26,667 nucleotides of DNA from Parasutterella muris (GCF_943193095.1 NZ_CALPCV010000032.1:1-26667); one strand, 5' to 3'; numbered from the stretch's first letter, positions 7,830 to 17,167 are shown. Program-made: numbers and translations. The notes: a model not told the origin generated them from the sequence alone.

Positions 7830-7860
7830 CTGCTTTGAAGTTATATGGACGTAAATGTCA

Positions 7861-7928
7861 GCGGAGGCGAGCACAACTAAAGAATTTCAAAAACATTCAA
7901 GGTGTTTTTAGAAAGAAGCCCCCTCCGC
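7861..7928. repeat. nested inverted repeats in the convergent gap
   Basis: The outer arms GCGGAGG (7861-7867) and CCTCCGC (7922-7928) enclose an inner stem AAAAACA (7889-7895) and TGTTTTT (7903-7909) with loop TTCAAGG. The rest of the 7766-8109 gap holds the flanking palindromes and a weak GTGAT/ATCAC hairpin followed by TTTTT (8006-8027). I see no open frame with a ribosome-binding site. A small structured RNA is possible. Confidence 0.4.
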
Positions 7929-8036
7929 CGCATATACGATAAGGAATCCCACGATAGCTATTAAAGTTATTTCTAGTTCAGCGAAGAAAACACCGAAACA
8001 CAAATGTGATCTCCAAAATCACTTTTTCACTATCGC

Positions 8037-8050
8037 GTGAACTTGTTCAC
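8037..8050. repeat. 14-bp palindrome, GTGAAC-TT-GTTCAC
   Basis: Second copy of the core in the convergent gap between the dehydrogenase and the tRNA-editing gene. The arms are exact six-base inverted repeats. The 3' flank (ACTGC followed by TTTTTT) gives a short T run, so it could also help terminate plus-strand transcription. Confidence 0.6.
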
Positions 8051-8109
8051 ACTGCTTTTTTAAGGAACTAAATCGCAATCGCACCATGCCGCGGAAGATT
8101 CGAATTTTT

Positions 8110-9291
8110 TTACTTTATTAGACCTTTAAATACATCGCGAACCGCTGATTCAATAACCGCACGATCGACTCTGTAAGTACCCTGGACTACTCCGTCTCTC
8201 CCACCTCCGCGACCGTTCAGTTTCTTGTTTAACTCTCTGGAAATCTCAGAAAACTTCTCGCTTTCGTAAGCCAACACATAATTAAAAACGTTCTCTCCGA
8301 CTTCCGAAAGTACGGCGCACGGAATCCCGACAAGCCGCTCTTTCAGAATGGAGGCGAATTTCTTCAGTTCAAAAGGTGATAATCCGTTCTCAAAGATAAT
8401 CACACAATCTTGAGGCTTCTCAATACGATCCGCAACGGATTTCAGCCACAGCTGAGTGCGCTCTGCAAGAAGCTGCTCCTGAGTCTTCCCGTCATTCAGA
8501 ACTTTCTCAACTGCTGCGGAAATCTCATGCGGTTTAGCTGATAACAGTACAGAAACTTTTGAGATTTCATTCAGACGCCATGCATAGTCTCTAAGAGCCC
8601 TTTTGCCTGCGGCAAACCGAACTCGAGTCCCTCCGCGGTACTTACCAGACTCTAAAATTTTAAATATGCCAATTTCACCTGATCTTCTGACATGTGTTCC
8701 GCAGCACGCGCAGCAGTCAAATCCGGGAACAGAAACAATGCGTACCAAACCGCTAAGCTCTTTTTTACTGCGGTAATCCATTGAGGCAAGTTCTTGCTGC
8801 GAAGGAAACGTCACACAGAGTTCAATGTCCGCGGCAATAGCATCATTAACCTCTTGCTCGATTTTATCGAGCTCTTCTTTCGGAACCTCTCCGCTAAAGT
8901 CAACGGTGATGTCCTCCGGATTCATATGAAATCCGACATTCTCAAATCCGAATTTTTGATGAACCAGACCGGAAAAAATGTGCTCGCAGGTATGATTCTG
9001 CATATTGTCAAAACGCCGTTCCCAATCAATCCTGCCTGTCGCCAAATTCCCGACTGCCAACGGCTGGTCCGTGTAGTGAATAATGCTTTCGTTAATTCTC
9101 TTAACGAAATTAACTTTCACACCTCCTAATTCTCCAAGATCAGTCGGCTGACCGCCCCCTTCCGGATAAAATACGGTATCCGTAAGAATGACTTCAAAAC
9201 CTTTCTTCCCCTCAGTACAGGAGACCACTTCCGCCGTAAATTCACGAGCGTAAGGGTCCCGGTAAAAGAGTTCCTGCATAGTGTCTGACAC
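8110..9291 (-). CDS. AlaX-type alanyl-tRNA editing protein with DHHA1 domain
   Basis: A free-standing editing enzyme of 393 residues related to the second half of alanyl-tRNA synthetase. Relatives hydrolyse tRNA-Ala mischarged with serine or glycine. Visible features are FYPEGGGQPTD (41-51), the zinc motif HTCEH (100-104), a second zinc cluster CCACCGTH (193-200, Cys196/His200) and a C-terminal DHHA1-like domain ending in GRGGGRDGVVQGT. The presence of the DHHA1 part places it with the long AlaX-L forms. A GTG start at 9291 is chosen because GGGAG sits five bases before it. An internal ATG at 9279 is poorly spaced from that site. It is separated from the upstream autotransporter by a terminator, so it should have its own promoter within a short gap or be read through. 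Confidence 0.9.
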   Translation of the reverse strand: MSDTMQELFYRDPYAREFTAEVVSCTEGKKGFEVILTDTVFYPEGGGQPTDLGELGGVKVNFVKRINESIIHYTDQPLAVGNLATGRIDWERRFDNMQNHTCEHIFSGLVHQKFGFENVGFHMNPEDITVDFSGEVPKEELDKIEQEVNDAIAADIELCVTFPSQQELASMDYRSKKELSGLVRIVSVPGFDCCACCGTHVRRSGEIGIFKILESGKYRGGTRVRFAAGKRALRDYAWRLNEISKVSVLLSAKPHEISAAVEKVLNDGKTQEQLLAERTQLWLKSVADRIEKPQDCVIIFENGLSPFELKKFASILKERLVGIPCAVLSEVGENVFNYVLAYESEKFSEISRELNKKLNGRGGGRDGVVQGTYRVDRAVIESAVRDVFKGLIK

Positions 9292-9315
9292 GTCTTCTCC
9301 CGATAGTTTTATTCC

Positions 9316-9361
9316 AAAAAATTATAGCCAGCCGGCACTCCTTCGCACCGAACTGGCTATA
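9316..9361 (-). terminator. intrinsic terminator after the autotransporter gene
   Basis: TATAGCCAG (9323-9331) and CTGGCTATA (9353-9361) form a 9-bp stem with an inner CGG/CCG helix. On the minus strand the stem is followed by a run of six T (9316-9321). It ends the autotransporter transcript before the tRNA-editing gene. Confidence 0.75.
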
Positions 9362-9375
9362 CAGAATCAAAATGT

Positions 9376-12075
9376 CTAGAAAATGTATTTCAAGCCGGCT
9401 TTAAACTGAAAATCCGTCTTCATACGGCTTCCGTGTTCGCGGTTAACCTGCCCGAATACCTTAAACGACTTGTTAACTACAGCTTCTCCGCCAAGACCGT
9501 AATAAACACGGGTTCCAATGGAACGATCCTCAAAGGAGAACTCATTCATATCCATCTTGGTTTTGCCGAGGAACTCATGATCCACACCGGCTCTGACATA
9601 AACCTGACCGGCGCTCTTGCCTTCCTTTCCGCTGAACTTCTGCCCTGCCACAACACCTAAACGACCGTTAAGACTGTTGTTGCTGCGTAATTTCACGCTC
9701 ATCCCGTTGCTCATGGCAAAACGCTTCCCATCCATGAAGTAATAAGAAAGCTGAGCTTGAGGCTCAACAAACCATTCGTGTGTCTCCGATGAGGTCGGGA
9801 AAATAAATCTGTGACCGACCTCCTGCGAAAGACCAATCCCGATATTGCTGTAATTCGCATGCGACGAAAGCTCGTCACGCATCTCCGCATGTATGCGAGT
9901 CGAATAATGGTTAAATGTCAGGACTGTATCAGCGTATGTTCCTGCAGTGTTATACCAGGTACTGTATAGCTTGATACCGGCAGAATTCGAATCGGTCTTG
10001 CTGCCGAATCCGTCCGAAAGCTTAATGTCCCCGTCCGTAAATACAACGGAGCCGCCAACAATCCAGTTCGGCGTCACTTTACTGTCAAGACCTAAAGAAT
10101 AAGTACTGAACCTCACTCTGCTGCTGATGCTGGGATATGAATTCAGCCGGCTTCTGTCGTATCTGTACAGCACATAGGGACCGGCATCCGCTCCGTCGCG
10201 GACTTCGCCCATTCTCGCTCTCATGTCATCGAGCGAACCCAGATATTGAATCACCTGAGCTCCGGAATTTACTCCCGCTAGTACCATTTTAGCGCTCGCG
10301 GACAAGCCGATAGGTTTCACCTCTTCAGACGGAACAATAGGCGGATTGCTCGGATCAAACGGCAGCGGCTTTAAGTCCGGCTTTGGAATCAGCGCGGGAT
10401 TATTAGACGTTGAACCGGATTCCCCCGGCACGCCTGGCGTCGGAAGATTCGGGCTGTCCGGCATTGCGGGCAAATCCGGCTCCGGACGCTCAGAAACCTG
10501 AGAAGTGATGACCCAGTCTCGTGTACTCTTGTCTCCATATTGTTTAAGGCCAAACTTATATTCATAAGGTCCGATATCAACAACCCCTTTATTGGCCAGG
10601 CTTAAGGTAGCATTGTCCTGCCCTGATGGCGACGAGTCGGCCGCCACAATGTGATACATGTAGCCAGTATCCTGAATCGATTTACCGCTGGAGGCAAGCA
10701 GTACCTGATGGTTCCCTTCACTGCTTTCTGTAATATGAATACTGCCTCTTGAGCCGCTCACCAGCCGGAAAATGCCTTGATCACCAGTTAGTCGCTTTGT
10801 TGTAATCGTCATCTGCTCGTTCATTGGACCAAGATCAACAAAACTTCCCGACTGAAGTGAAAGCTGGCTGATTGTGCTGCTCCGCGGAGAATACCAATAG
10901 GCGCCTTTCTCTAAATTGATAACGGTCGATCCTTTGTCATTCGTATTAAATGAGGCGGAAAGCCCGGCCCCCTCTCCTAAGTTGACATTCAGCTTGGAGT
11001 TTGAACCGACGCTTGCCGTTTCTTTCACAAACATTGAACCGTCGCCTATAACATTGAATGTTCCGGTTGCGCCGATATTGCCAAGAAACAAATTATTAAT
11101 ACCGATCTGCTTAGATATAATAACAGCGTCCCCACTCGTCAATAGCGACAGCTTCTTCGCAAAAATAACCGAGCTCGAGGCATTAACCCTTAGCTTGCTC
11201 TGAGTTTCAACGGTGACGTTTTTGCTGAAATATACGTCTTGGGTTTCTATCCCTTCTGAATTATCCATGCCAATGAACAGATTACTTGGATGGTTACTTC
11301 CAAAAAGGAGCATTCCTAAACTAACGGTTCTTTCCAAAAGAACCGTCGGAGCATCAATCTCCATATCTGCCAGCATGAGGTTCACCGTCTCATCTCCCAA
11401 CACCTCGCCATTGGTGGGGGTGACTAAATATACGCCCTTAGTCGCTGACAAATCAACCAGACTGTAAGGGTTCTGGATCACCGAGCCATAGATATAAATC
11501 TCTGAGGCGTTCAAATTGACTTTGGCACTTTCCCCGGAAAAAATCGAGGTTCCGTCAAAATGAACATAATTGCCTTTGTCTGCCGCTGTCATCAAAATAA
11601 TTCGATTGCCGGCGGTTACATTAACCTCCGTACCCGAATCCGCAGAAATCCCATAACCGAAGCCGCCCACAGAAGTCGCATTAGGCATCACAATCAAATC
11701 ATTGCCGGCGTCAACCGTGACTCCCTGATTGCTTGCCGTTAGTCCGGGAAACAGAGGTTGATAGTCCGGACCTCTAAGATTGACAAAGTAGCCTGCATTA
11801 ATAGAGTTCACAACAACATCATTAGAAGCTGTCACACTCCAGGCAACAGGAGTCTGAATTCCGGTCAAATAGTAGTTCCCCGTATCATGGGCCTGATTGG
11901 ATGCATCAATAATCTTCTCATACAGCCCCGGAAATTTATCCTTCCAAACTTGCAGCAAGTCCGTAGAACTTAGCCGAGATTGGACTGCATACATCGAGTC
12001 AAATTGACCGCCAAAAGCAGAGGTAGCGGCTCCAATCGTCAACAAAAGGATGAGCGGAACCTTTCGAATTCTCAT
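9376..12075 (-). CDS. type Va autotransporter, pertactin-like beta-helix passenger
   Basis: An outer-membrane protein of 899 residues that displays or releases its N-terminal passenger. The start at 12075 is chosen for its TAGGAC ribosome-binding site and a compact signal peptide (MRIRKVPLILLLTIGAATSAFG). The frame continues upstream to 12261 without leader-like sequence. The passenger (about 23-525) consists of repeated beta-helix strands rich in V, N, S and G and has no cysteine. Near 425-510 it shows the pertactin-like stabilising region (LTGDQGIFRLVSGSRG). A proline-rich linker follows (about 528-588), then a helix and a 12-strand barrel ending in aromatic KYIF. No protease triad or RGD motif is seen, so an adhesin or surface-structure role is more likely than an enzyme. 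Passenger function is unknown. Confidence 0.88.
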   Translation of the reverse strand: MRIRKVPLILLLTIGAATSAFGGQFDSMYAVQSRLSSTDLLQVWKDKFPGLYEKIIDASNQAHDTGNYYLTGIQTPVAWSVTASNDVVVNSINAGYFVNLRGPDYQPLFPGLTASNQGVTVDAGNDLIVMPNATSVGGFGYGISADSGTEVNVTAGNRIILMTAADKGNYVHFDGTSIFSGESAKVNLNASEIYIYGSVIQNPYSLVDLSATKGVYLVTPTNGEVLGDETVNLMLADMEIDAPTVLLERTVSLGMLLFGSNHPSNLFIGMDNSEGIETQDVYFSKNVTVETQSKLRVNASSSVIFAKKLSLLTSGDAVIISKQIGINNLFLGNIGATGTFNVIGDGSMFVKETASVGSNSKLNVNLGEGAGLSASFNTNDKGSTVINLEKGAYWYSPRSSTISQLSLQSGSFVDLGPMNEQMTITTKRLTGDQGIFRLVSGSRGSIHITESSEGNHQVLLASSGKSIQDTGYMYHIVAADSSPSGQDNATLSLANKGVVDIGPYEYKFGLKQYGDKSTRDWVITSQVSERPEPDLPAMPDSPNLPTPGVPGESGSTSNNPALIPKPDLKPLPFDPSNPPIVPSEEVKPIGLSASAKMVLAGVNSGAQVIQYLGSLDDMRARMGEVRDGADAGPYVLYRYDRSRLNSYPSISSRVRFSTYSLGLDSKVTPNWIVGGSVVFTDGDIKLSDGFGSKTDSNSAGIKLYSTWYNTAGTYADTVLTFNHYSTRIHAEMRDELSSHANYSNIGIGLSQEVGHRFIFPTSSETHEWFVEPQAQLSYYFMDGKRFAMSNGMSVKLRSNNSLNGRLGVVAGQKFSGKEGKSAGQVYVRAGVDHEFLGKTKMDMNEFSFEDRSIGTRVYYGLGGEAVVNKSFKVFGQVNREHGSRMKTDFQFKAGLKYIF

Positions 12076-12453
12076 TTGAATCGTCCTAATATATAAGTTC
12101 ACTTTGATTCTCATACCTTTTTCTTTTGCAGACAACGGGTTACAAAAGTCATCCCCTGACATAATTAAAATTTTTAACCCTCGGAATATTTTTTTAAAGA
12201 CACTAAAAATATCATGCCATCTCTTTAATGCCCTAATTAAATACCAAATTACCCCAAGCACAAGTCAAGATTAAAATATAAGAACATAGAGGGGTTGTCG
12301 AAATTTGGATAGTCTCATTTAGAGGAATTAACAGCGCTGAATCCTTCTTTTAAGTGATCCGGACCTTCTTGTCAGTGCGTAATTCAGGTCGGCACAAAGA
12401 AGTCCTCTGCGTGTTTTTCATATAATTCAAGGAAAAATACTCGGTAGGATCAT
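12076..12453. other. divergent intergenic region, autotransporter / MCE
   Basis: These 378 bases separate divergent genes and must hold both promoters. An imperfect hairpin, GGACCTTCTT (12361-12370) with AAGAAGTCC (12397-12405) plus an inner TGC/GCA, lies before the MCE gene. A TATAAT string at 12421-12426 could be its -10, without a good -35. No gene is seen here. Confidence 0.45.
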
Positions 12454-13446
12454 ATGACTAAGGCGCAAAGACATTTCTGGGTTGGAAGTGCGGTAATCCT
12501 TCTTATCGCCGTACTCATCATCATGCTGTGTACGGTCTTTACTCCTAACTTTTTCCGACCGAAAACCACTGTCGAAACGTACTTCAAGGAATCCATTAAC
12601 GGTCTTTCCGTCGGTTCGGCTGTCTCTTTTCAGGGTGTAAAGATCGGAGAGGTCGACGAGATCCTCCTCTCAAGTTCTGCTTACCCTCAGAACCACATCA
12701 ACCTTTTTTCTGATAAAAATTCTGTCGCGGTGGTCCGAATGACCGTCTACCTGGATAAAAACAAGTTAGCAGAACAGCTCCCAAAAATGATCGAGGACGG
12801 CTTACGCATCCAGACACAGCTCTCCGGAATCACCGGGACTCTCTTTCTTTCTGCCGGATATCAGGACCCGAGACTTTATCCGCCCGAAGTAACAGAATTC
12901 CCATGGAAGCCTGCTCACTTATATATACCGTCAGCTATCAGTCTTACAAACGAAATTCTTGATAACCTCGAACAGTTTTTCTCAACCCTGCAGTCAGTCA
13001 AAAAGGACATGAATATTGGCACCAGCAGAAACGGCTTAGCTGATCTGCGCCTCTCCTTGGTACGGCTCAATGAAATTGTCGAAGGCGTAAGCCCGGAAAG
13101 CATCAAAACGCTGCTTAATTCAGCAGAAGACTGGATAAAAACAAGTTCCGAAACCCTTGACGAAGTCGACGTAAAAAAAATCAATTCGCTTCTTACTCAT
13201 CTGTCCTCGGCGGCAAAAGAAATCAGTGAAGCAACCGGAAACCGGCAAAGTCAGTCTCTTGTCAAACAGCTCTCTGATACAACTGCTGACTTTAATCGTA
13301 TGGTCGCGCAAAACAATTACGACATTCGAGCTCTGATTGTCTCCCTCGTTTCAATCACTCAGAATCTTTCTCAGGTAACTCAGCAATGGGCTTCAATACC
13401 AGTATCTTCTTCACAGGAGGAAAATCCTTTTACTGAAAGTCCATAA
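12454..13446 (+). CDS. orphan MCE/MlaD-domain lipid-transport protein
   Basis: A 330-residue protein with a single N-terminal membrane anchor (about 9-29) followed by an MCE domain (about 37-120, including INGLSVGSAVSFQGVKIGEV), the fold of MlaD and PqiB that forms rings moving phospholipids between membranes. Beyond residue 160 it is mostly helical and coiled-coil-like (heptad-rich leucines to about 315), the region that builds a tube or needle in longer MCE proteins. The start has TAGGAT close upstream. MCE genes of this type normally follow an MlaE permease and MlaF ATPase. Neither is present on either side, so it is an orphan that must use partners from elsewhere. It lies next to the autotransporter, both being envelope proteins. 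Confidence 0.85.
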   Translation: MTKAQRHFWVGSAVILLIAVLIIMLCTVFTPNFFRPKTTVETYFKESINGLSVGSAVSFQGVKIGEVDEILLSSSAYPQNHINLFSDKNSVAVVRMTVYLDKNKLAEQLPKMIEDGLRIQTQLSGITGTLFLSAGYQDPRLYPPEVTEFPWKPAHLYIPSAISLTNEILDNLEQFFSTLQSVKKDMNIGTSRNGLADLRLSLVRLNEIVEGVSPESIKTLLNSAEDWIKTSSETLDEVDVKKINSLLTHLSSAAKEISEATGNRQSQSLVKQLSDTTADFNRMVAQNNYDIRALIVSLVSITQNLSQVTQQWASIPVSSSQEENPFTESP

Positions 13447-14022
13447 AAATACAACAACAGATCAGCGAACTCTAAACTTATAAACTTACTTCATGCCATA
13501 AATGTTTTTTATTTAGCATATTAAAATAATAAAGACACATTATTATATATTTTTACCCTATAGTATTCTCAAAATAGGCGATTACATCGTCGTTATCCAT
13601 TAATATTTTTTATAATTCGGAAAATATTATTTAAATTTCGATTGAAATATTAATATTGCCGTTAATAAATATTTACCAAACCTAATAATCCGTTATTAAA
13701 TAAGCTCATTTAGACTGATTTATTTTGTAAAAAAATCTAAGTATAAATTAATTATAACGAATATAGACGGATTAATACGTTCCTCCGATCTGCTTAGATT
13801 ACATAATATTACCAATTGATTTATTATTCAAATTCAATTGATTACACTGTTATATCTACAATTAATTCAATCTTAATTGGTTTTACTTCAAACATTAATA
13901 CTTACAAACGATTGTTTTTCTTTGCACAATAGCTTATATTATCGATCGGATTGATTGAAGTCAATGTATGTATATGGCCCACCCCATTAGTTAAGCCATT
14001 AATCGTCGCTACAGGAAATCTT
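13447..14022. other. very AT-rich 576-base intergenic region
   Basis: From about 13480 to 13950 the sequence is strikingly poor in G and C, with many runs of A, T and TTAAT-type words. I see no reading frame with a ribosome-binding site, no tRNA and no strong hairpin. It ends in the FNR-like box and leader of the formate dehydrogenase operon. Such DNA suits H-NS-like or IHF binding upstream of a regulated anaerobic promoter, or it may be the eroded remains of lost genes. Confidence 0.5.
13951..13964. promoter_or_regulatory. FNR-like box upstream of formate dehydrogenase
   Basis: TTGAT-TGAA-GTCAA matches the FNR consensus TTGAT-N4-ATCAA at nine of ten positions. It is centred about 65 bases before the fdnG start, a reasonable distance for anaerobic activation of the operon. 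A clear -10 downstream is not visible, so the exact promoter is uncertain. Confidence 0.6.
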
Positions 14023-17000
14023 ATGCAAACATCTCGACGAAATTTTATGAAGGCGGCTGTCGGCCTCGCCGGCTCCGCCTCCGCATTTAATGTCATGTCC
14101 GCCGACCGCTTCCTCCCAGGGGCTGTTGGCAAGTGGAAACTGCATGACACCCAAGAGTATTTAAATATTTGCTGCTACTGCTCTGGCGGTTGCGGCACAA
14201 TCTGCTCAGTAAGAAACGGTCAGTTGATCAATATCGAAGGTGATCCTGACAACCCCTGCAATATCGGAGGCCTTTGCCCCAAAGGCGCAGCTCTGACCGG
14301 CTTAAGAGACATTGTCACTAAAGATAGACGTCTCATCTCACATCCGCATCGTTTGACTCAGCCGCTGGTTCGCCGCCCTGGTAAAACAGAATGGGAACCG
14401 ATCTCTTGGTCCCAAGCAATCGATGAATTAGCTAGAAAGATCAAAAAAACGCGTGATGAAAGTTACACTTCTACGGAAGACGGAGTCATTGTTAACCGTT
14501 GTGAAGGTATCGCAAGCTATGGAGCCGCCCAGCTCAACACAGAAGAAGCTTGGCTTGTTCAAAAATTTGCCCGCTCACTCGGTATTGTTCAGATCGATAA
14601 TCAAACACGTGTCTGCCACTCTTCGACTGTTTCCGGACTCGCTCCTTCATTTGGTCGTGGCTCTATGACTAGTCATTGGTGCGATTTCCAGAACGCAGAC
14701 GTTGTTTTGACAATCGGCTCCAATAATGTAGAAAATCACCCGCTGTCTTCGCGCTGGGTACATCGTGCGGTTGACCGCGGTGCAAAATGGATTGTAGTTG
14801 ACCCCCGCTTTACTCGTACTGCATCACAGGCCGATATCTACGCCCCGATCAGACCAGGTACAGATATCGCCTTCTTCGGCGGCTTTATTCGCTACATCCT
14901 TGCCAACAAGCTTTATCAGAAAGAATATGTTGAAAACTATACCAACGCTACATATCTGATCAGCCCGGAGTACGGCTTCAGCGTCGCTGACGGCCTCTTC
15001 ACAGGCTGGGATGAAAAAGATCAGCAATACAAGAACAACTCTTGGATGTACCAGACTGAAGAAGTTGTTCCGTGGTCAACAGAACCGGGTCAGCCGGGCG
15101 CTTGGGTGAATGACCCTGGTGTACCACAATTCAATCCGCCTGCACTTAAAGTCCCGAAGAAAGACCCGAGTCTTAAAGATCCGCACTGCGTGCTGAATCT
15201 GCTCGCCAAACACTACAACCGCTACACATTAGACAAGGTCAGCGAAGTCACCGGTATTGATAAGAAACTGCTTGAGGTCGTTTACAAGACCTACGCCGCT
15301 TCCGGCGCTCCTGAAAAGAGTGGCACAATCCTTTATGCGCTCGGCCAGACACAGCATACCTACGGAAGCCAGAACTGCCGCGCAATGTGTATCATCCAGT
15401 TACTTCTTGGCAACGTCGGTGTTGCTGGCGGCGGTATCAATGCGCTCCGCGGTGAGCCGAATGTTCAAGGCTCCACAGACGTCGGCGCCACAATGGACTT
15501 CGCCCCTGGCTATCTGGCATGGCCGATCCAGCAAAATCATCCGACACTTGGCGCTTACCTCTCTAAGGAAACTTACAGCGCCGGCTACTACATGAACAAA
15601 CCAAAGTTCATGGTATCCATGCTGAAAGAATGGTACGGTGACAATGCGACTGCGGAAAACAACTACTGCTACGATCTGCTCCCGAAGCGCTCTCTCAAAC
15701 ACAATGACTCCACGATCCCGACTTTCCACTACATGCAGGATAAGCAGATCAAGGGTTATCTGGTTTGGGGTATGAACCCGGCCCATTCTGAACCGAACAC
15801 TAAGTATTGCCGCGAAGTGATGTCCAACCTCGATTGGATGCTCGTAGCTGATTGGTTCGAAACAGAAACCGCCAGCTTCTGGAAAGCCCCCGGTATGGAT
15901 CCGACAAAGATCAATACCACCGTCTACATGCTGCCTGCAGCCTTGATCTACGAAAAAGAAGGCTCCATTGCCAACTCCGGCAGATGGATTCAGTGGAGAC
16001 AGAAAGCGGTTGAGCCGCTCGGACAGGCTAAGAGCGACTTTGAAATCATGACTCGCCTCTTCAACCGTATCCAGCAGCTGTACCGCACTGAAGGTGGTGT
16101 CAATCCGGATCAGGTGACCAAGGTTAACTGGTACTACCGTAATCCTCAGGGCCAGCTTGATGTCAAGGCTGTTGCGCACGCAATGAACGGTTATGACGCT
16201 AAGACAGGCAAGCTTCTTAAGAGCTACGCAAACCTCAAGGCTGACGGCTCTACCGCTTGCGGTCTCTGGATCTACGGCGGCTACTACAACAATGAAGCCA
16301 CCAAGTGGGATCCGATGACTCAGCCGACTGCTCGCCGCTCGCTCTACGATCCTTCCGGTCTTGGTCTGTACTCAGACTTCTCGTTTGCTTGGCCTGCCAA
16401 CAGACGTATTCTGTACAACCGAGCTTCAGCAGACGTCCAGGGAAAACCCTGGAATCCGAAGAAGATGCTGGTTGAATGGAACGGCAGCCGCTGGATCAAC
16501 AACGACGTCGGTGACTTCGTTGAAACCACGGTTAAAGACGGAAAGGTTGTTCCGGTTCCTCCGAATAATCAGGCCTTCTTCATGACCTGGGAACAGGAAG
16601 CTCGTCTCTTCAGCTATCCGATGAAGGACGGTCCTCTGCCTGAACACTATGAACCGTATGAGTCCCCCACTAAGAACATCATGAACGGCCGTCAGGACAG
16701 CCCGATGGTACAGTTCGCTCAGTGGAAGGAATCTGTTAAGAGAGGCAGCAGCAAGGAATATCCTATCGTTGCGACTTCTTACTCGGTCACAGAACACTGG
16801 CAGTCCGGTACTCAGACCCGTAACATTCCTTGGCTTGTTGAAATCATGCCGAGACCTTTCGTGGAAATCTCCGAAGAGCTTGCCAAAGAAAAAGGCATTA
16901 AGAACGGTGATGTGATCCGTGTTTGGAATAACCGCGGCTCTATTGAAGCCTTCGCCATGGTGACAGTGCGCTATCAGCCTCTGAACATCAACGGTCAGAA

Positions 17001-17154
17001 GACACACACAATCGGTCTGATCCACCACTGGAGCTGGGCTTCGGCTTATGCGACAGGCGATACGATGAACGACCTCTCGCCAAATGTCGGCGATCCGAAC
17101 TCTTACATCCCTGAGTTCAAAGCGTTCCTGGTGAATGTTGAAAAGGCCAAGTAA
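14023..17154 (+). CDS. fdnG: formate dehydrogenase-N catalytic (alpha) subunit, Cys variant
   Basis: A molybdopterin (Mo or W) enzyme of 1043 residues that oxidises formate to CO2 in the periplasm. The start at 14023 is chosen over the upstream open frame because AGGAAA precedes it and it begins a twin-arginine signal (TSRRNFMKAA). The N-terminal [4Fe-4S] ligands are Cys50, Cys53, Cys57 and Cys85. The active-site segment NQTRVCHSSTVSGLAPSFGR carries Cys198 (codon TGC at 14614-14616) where E. coli FdnG has selenocysteine. The following HisSer and the GRGSMTSHW motif keep the family pattern. The molybdopterin-dinucleotide-binding domain occupies the last 150 or so residues. It is the first gene of an alpha-beta-gamma operon, with the FNR-like box upstream. 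I am confident of the formate dehydrogenase assignment over other DMSO-reductase relatives. Confidence 0.93.
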   Translation: MQTSRRNFMKAAVGLAGSASAFNVMSADRFLPGAVGKWKLHDTQEYLNICCYCSGGCGTICSVRNGQLINIEGDPDNPCNIGGLCPKGAALTGLRDIVTKDRRLISHPHRLTQPLVRRPGKTEWEPISWSQAIDELARKIKKTRDESYTSTEDGVIVNRCEGIASYGAAQLNTEEAWLVQKFARSLGIVQIDNQTRVCHSSTVSGLAPSFGRGSMTSHWCDFQNADVVLTIGSNNVENHPLSSRWVHRAVDRGAKWIVVDPRFTRTASQADIYAPIRPGTDIAFFGGFIRYILANKLYQKEYVENYTNATYLISPEYGFSVADGLFTGWDEKDQQYKNNSWMYQTEEVVPWSTEPGQPGAWVNDPGVPQFNPPALKVPKKDPSLKDPHCVLNLLAKHYNRYTLDKVSEVTGIDKKLLEVVYKTYAASGAPEKSGTILYALGQTQHTYGSQNCRAMCIIQLLLGNVGVAGGGINALRGEPNVQGSTDVGATMDFAPGYLAWPIQQNHPTLGAYLSKETYSAGYYMNKPKFMVSMLKEWYGDNATAENNYCYDLLPKRSLKHNDSTIPTFHYMQDKQIKGYLVWGMNPAHSEPNTKYCREVMSNLDWMLVADWFETETASFWKAPGMDPTKINTTVYMLPAALIYEKEGSIANSGRWIQWRQKAVEPLGQAKSDFEIMTRLFNRIQQLYRTEGGVNPDQVTKVNWYYRNPQGQLDVKAVAHAMNGYDAKTGKLLKSYANLKADGSTACGLWIYGGYYNNEATKWDPMTQPTARRSLYDPSGLGLYSDFSFAWPANRRILYNRASADVQGKPWNPKKMLVEWNGSRWINNDVGDFVETTVKDGKVVPVPPNNQAFFMTWEQEARLFSYPMKDGPLPEHYEPYESPTKNIMNGRQDSPMVQFAQWKESVKRGSSKEYPIVATSYSVTEHWQSGTQTRNIPWLVEIMPRPFVEISEELAKEKGIKNGDVIRVWNNRGSIEAFAMVTVRYQPLNINGQKTHTIGLIHHWSWASAYATGDTMNDLSPNVGDPNSYIPEFKAFLVNVEKAK

Positions 17155-17167
17155 GGAGGAATAGCAG

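Noticed and set aside
12076..12261. N-terminal extension of the autotransporter, possible extended signal peptide
   Set aside because: It does not match the known extended signal-peptide region of autotransporters, and the ATG at 12075 has the better ribosome-binding site.
13590..13610. DnaA-box-like TTATCCATT in the AT-rich gap
   Set aside because: A single imperfect match, with no cluster of boxes and no dnaA, dnaN or gidA gene nearby, so not an origin.
15400..16179. Open frame of 259 codons antisense to fdnG
   Set aside because: Shadow frame of a strongly biased gene, with no recognisable protein features.
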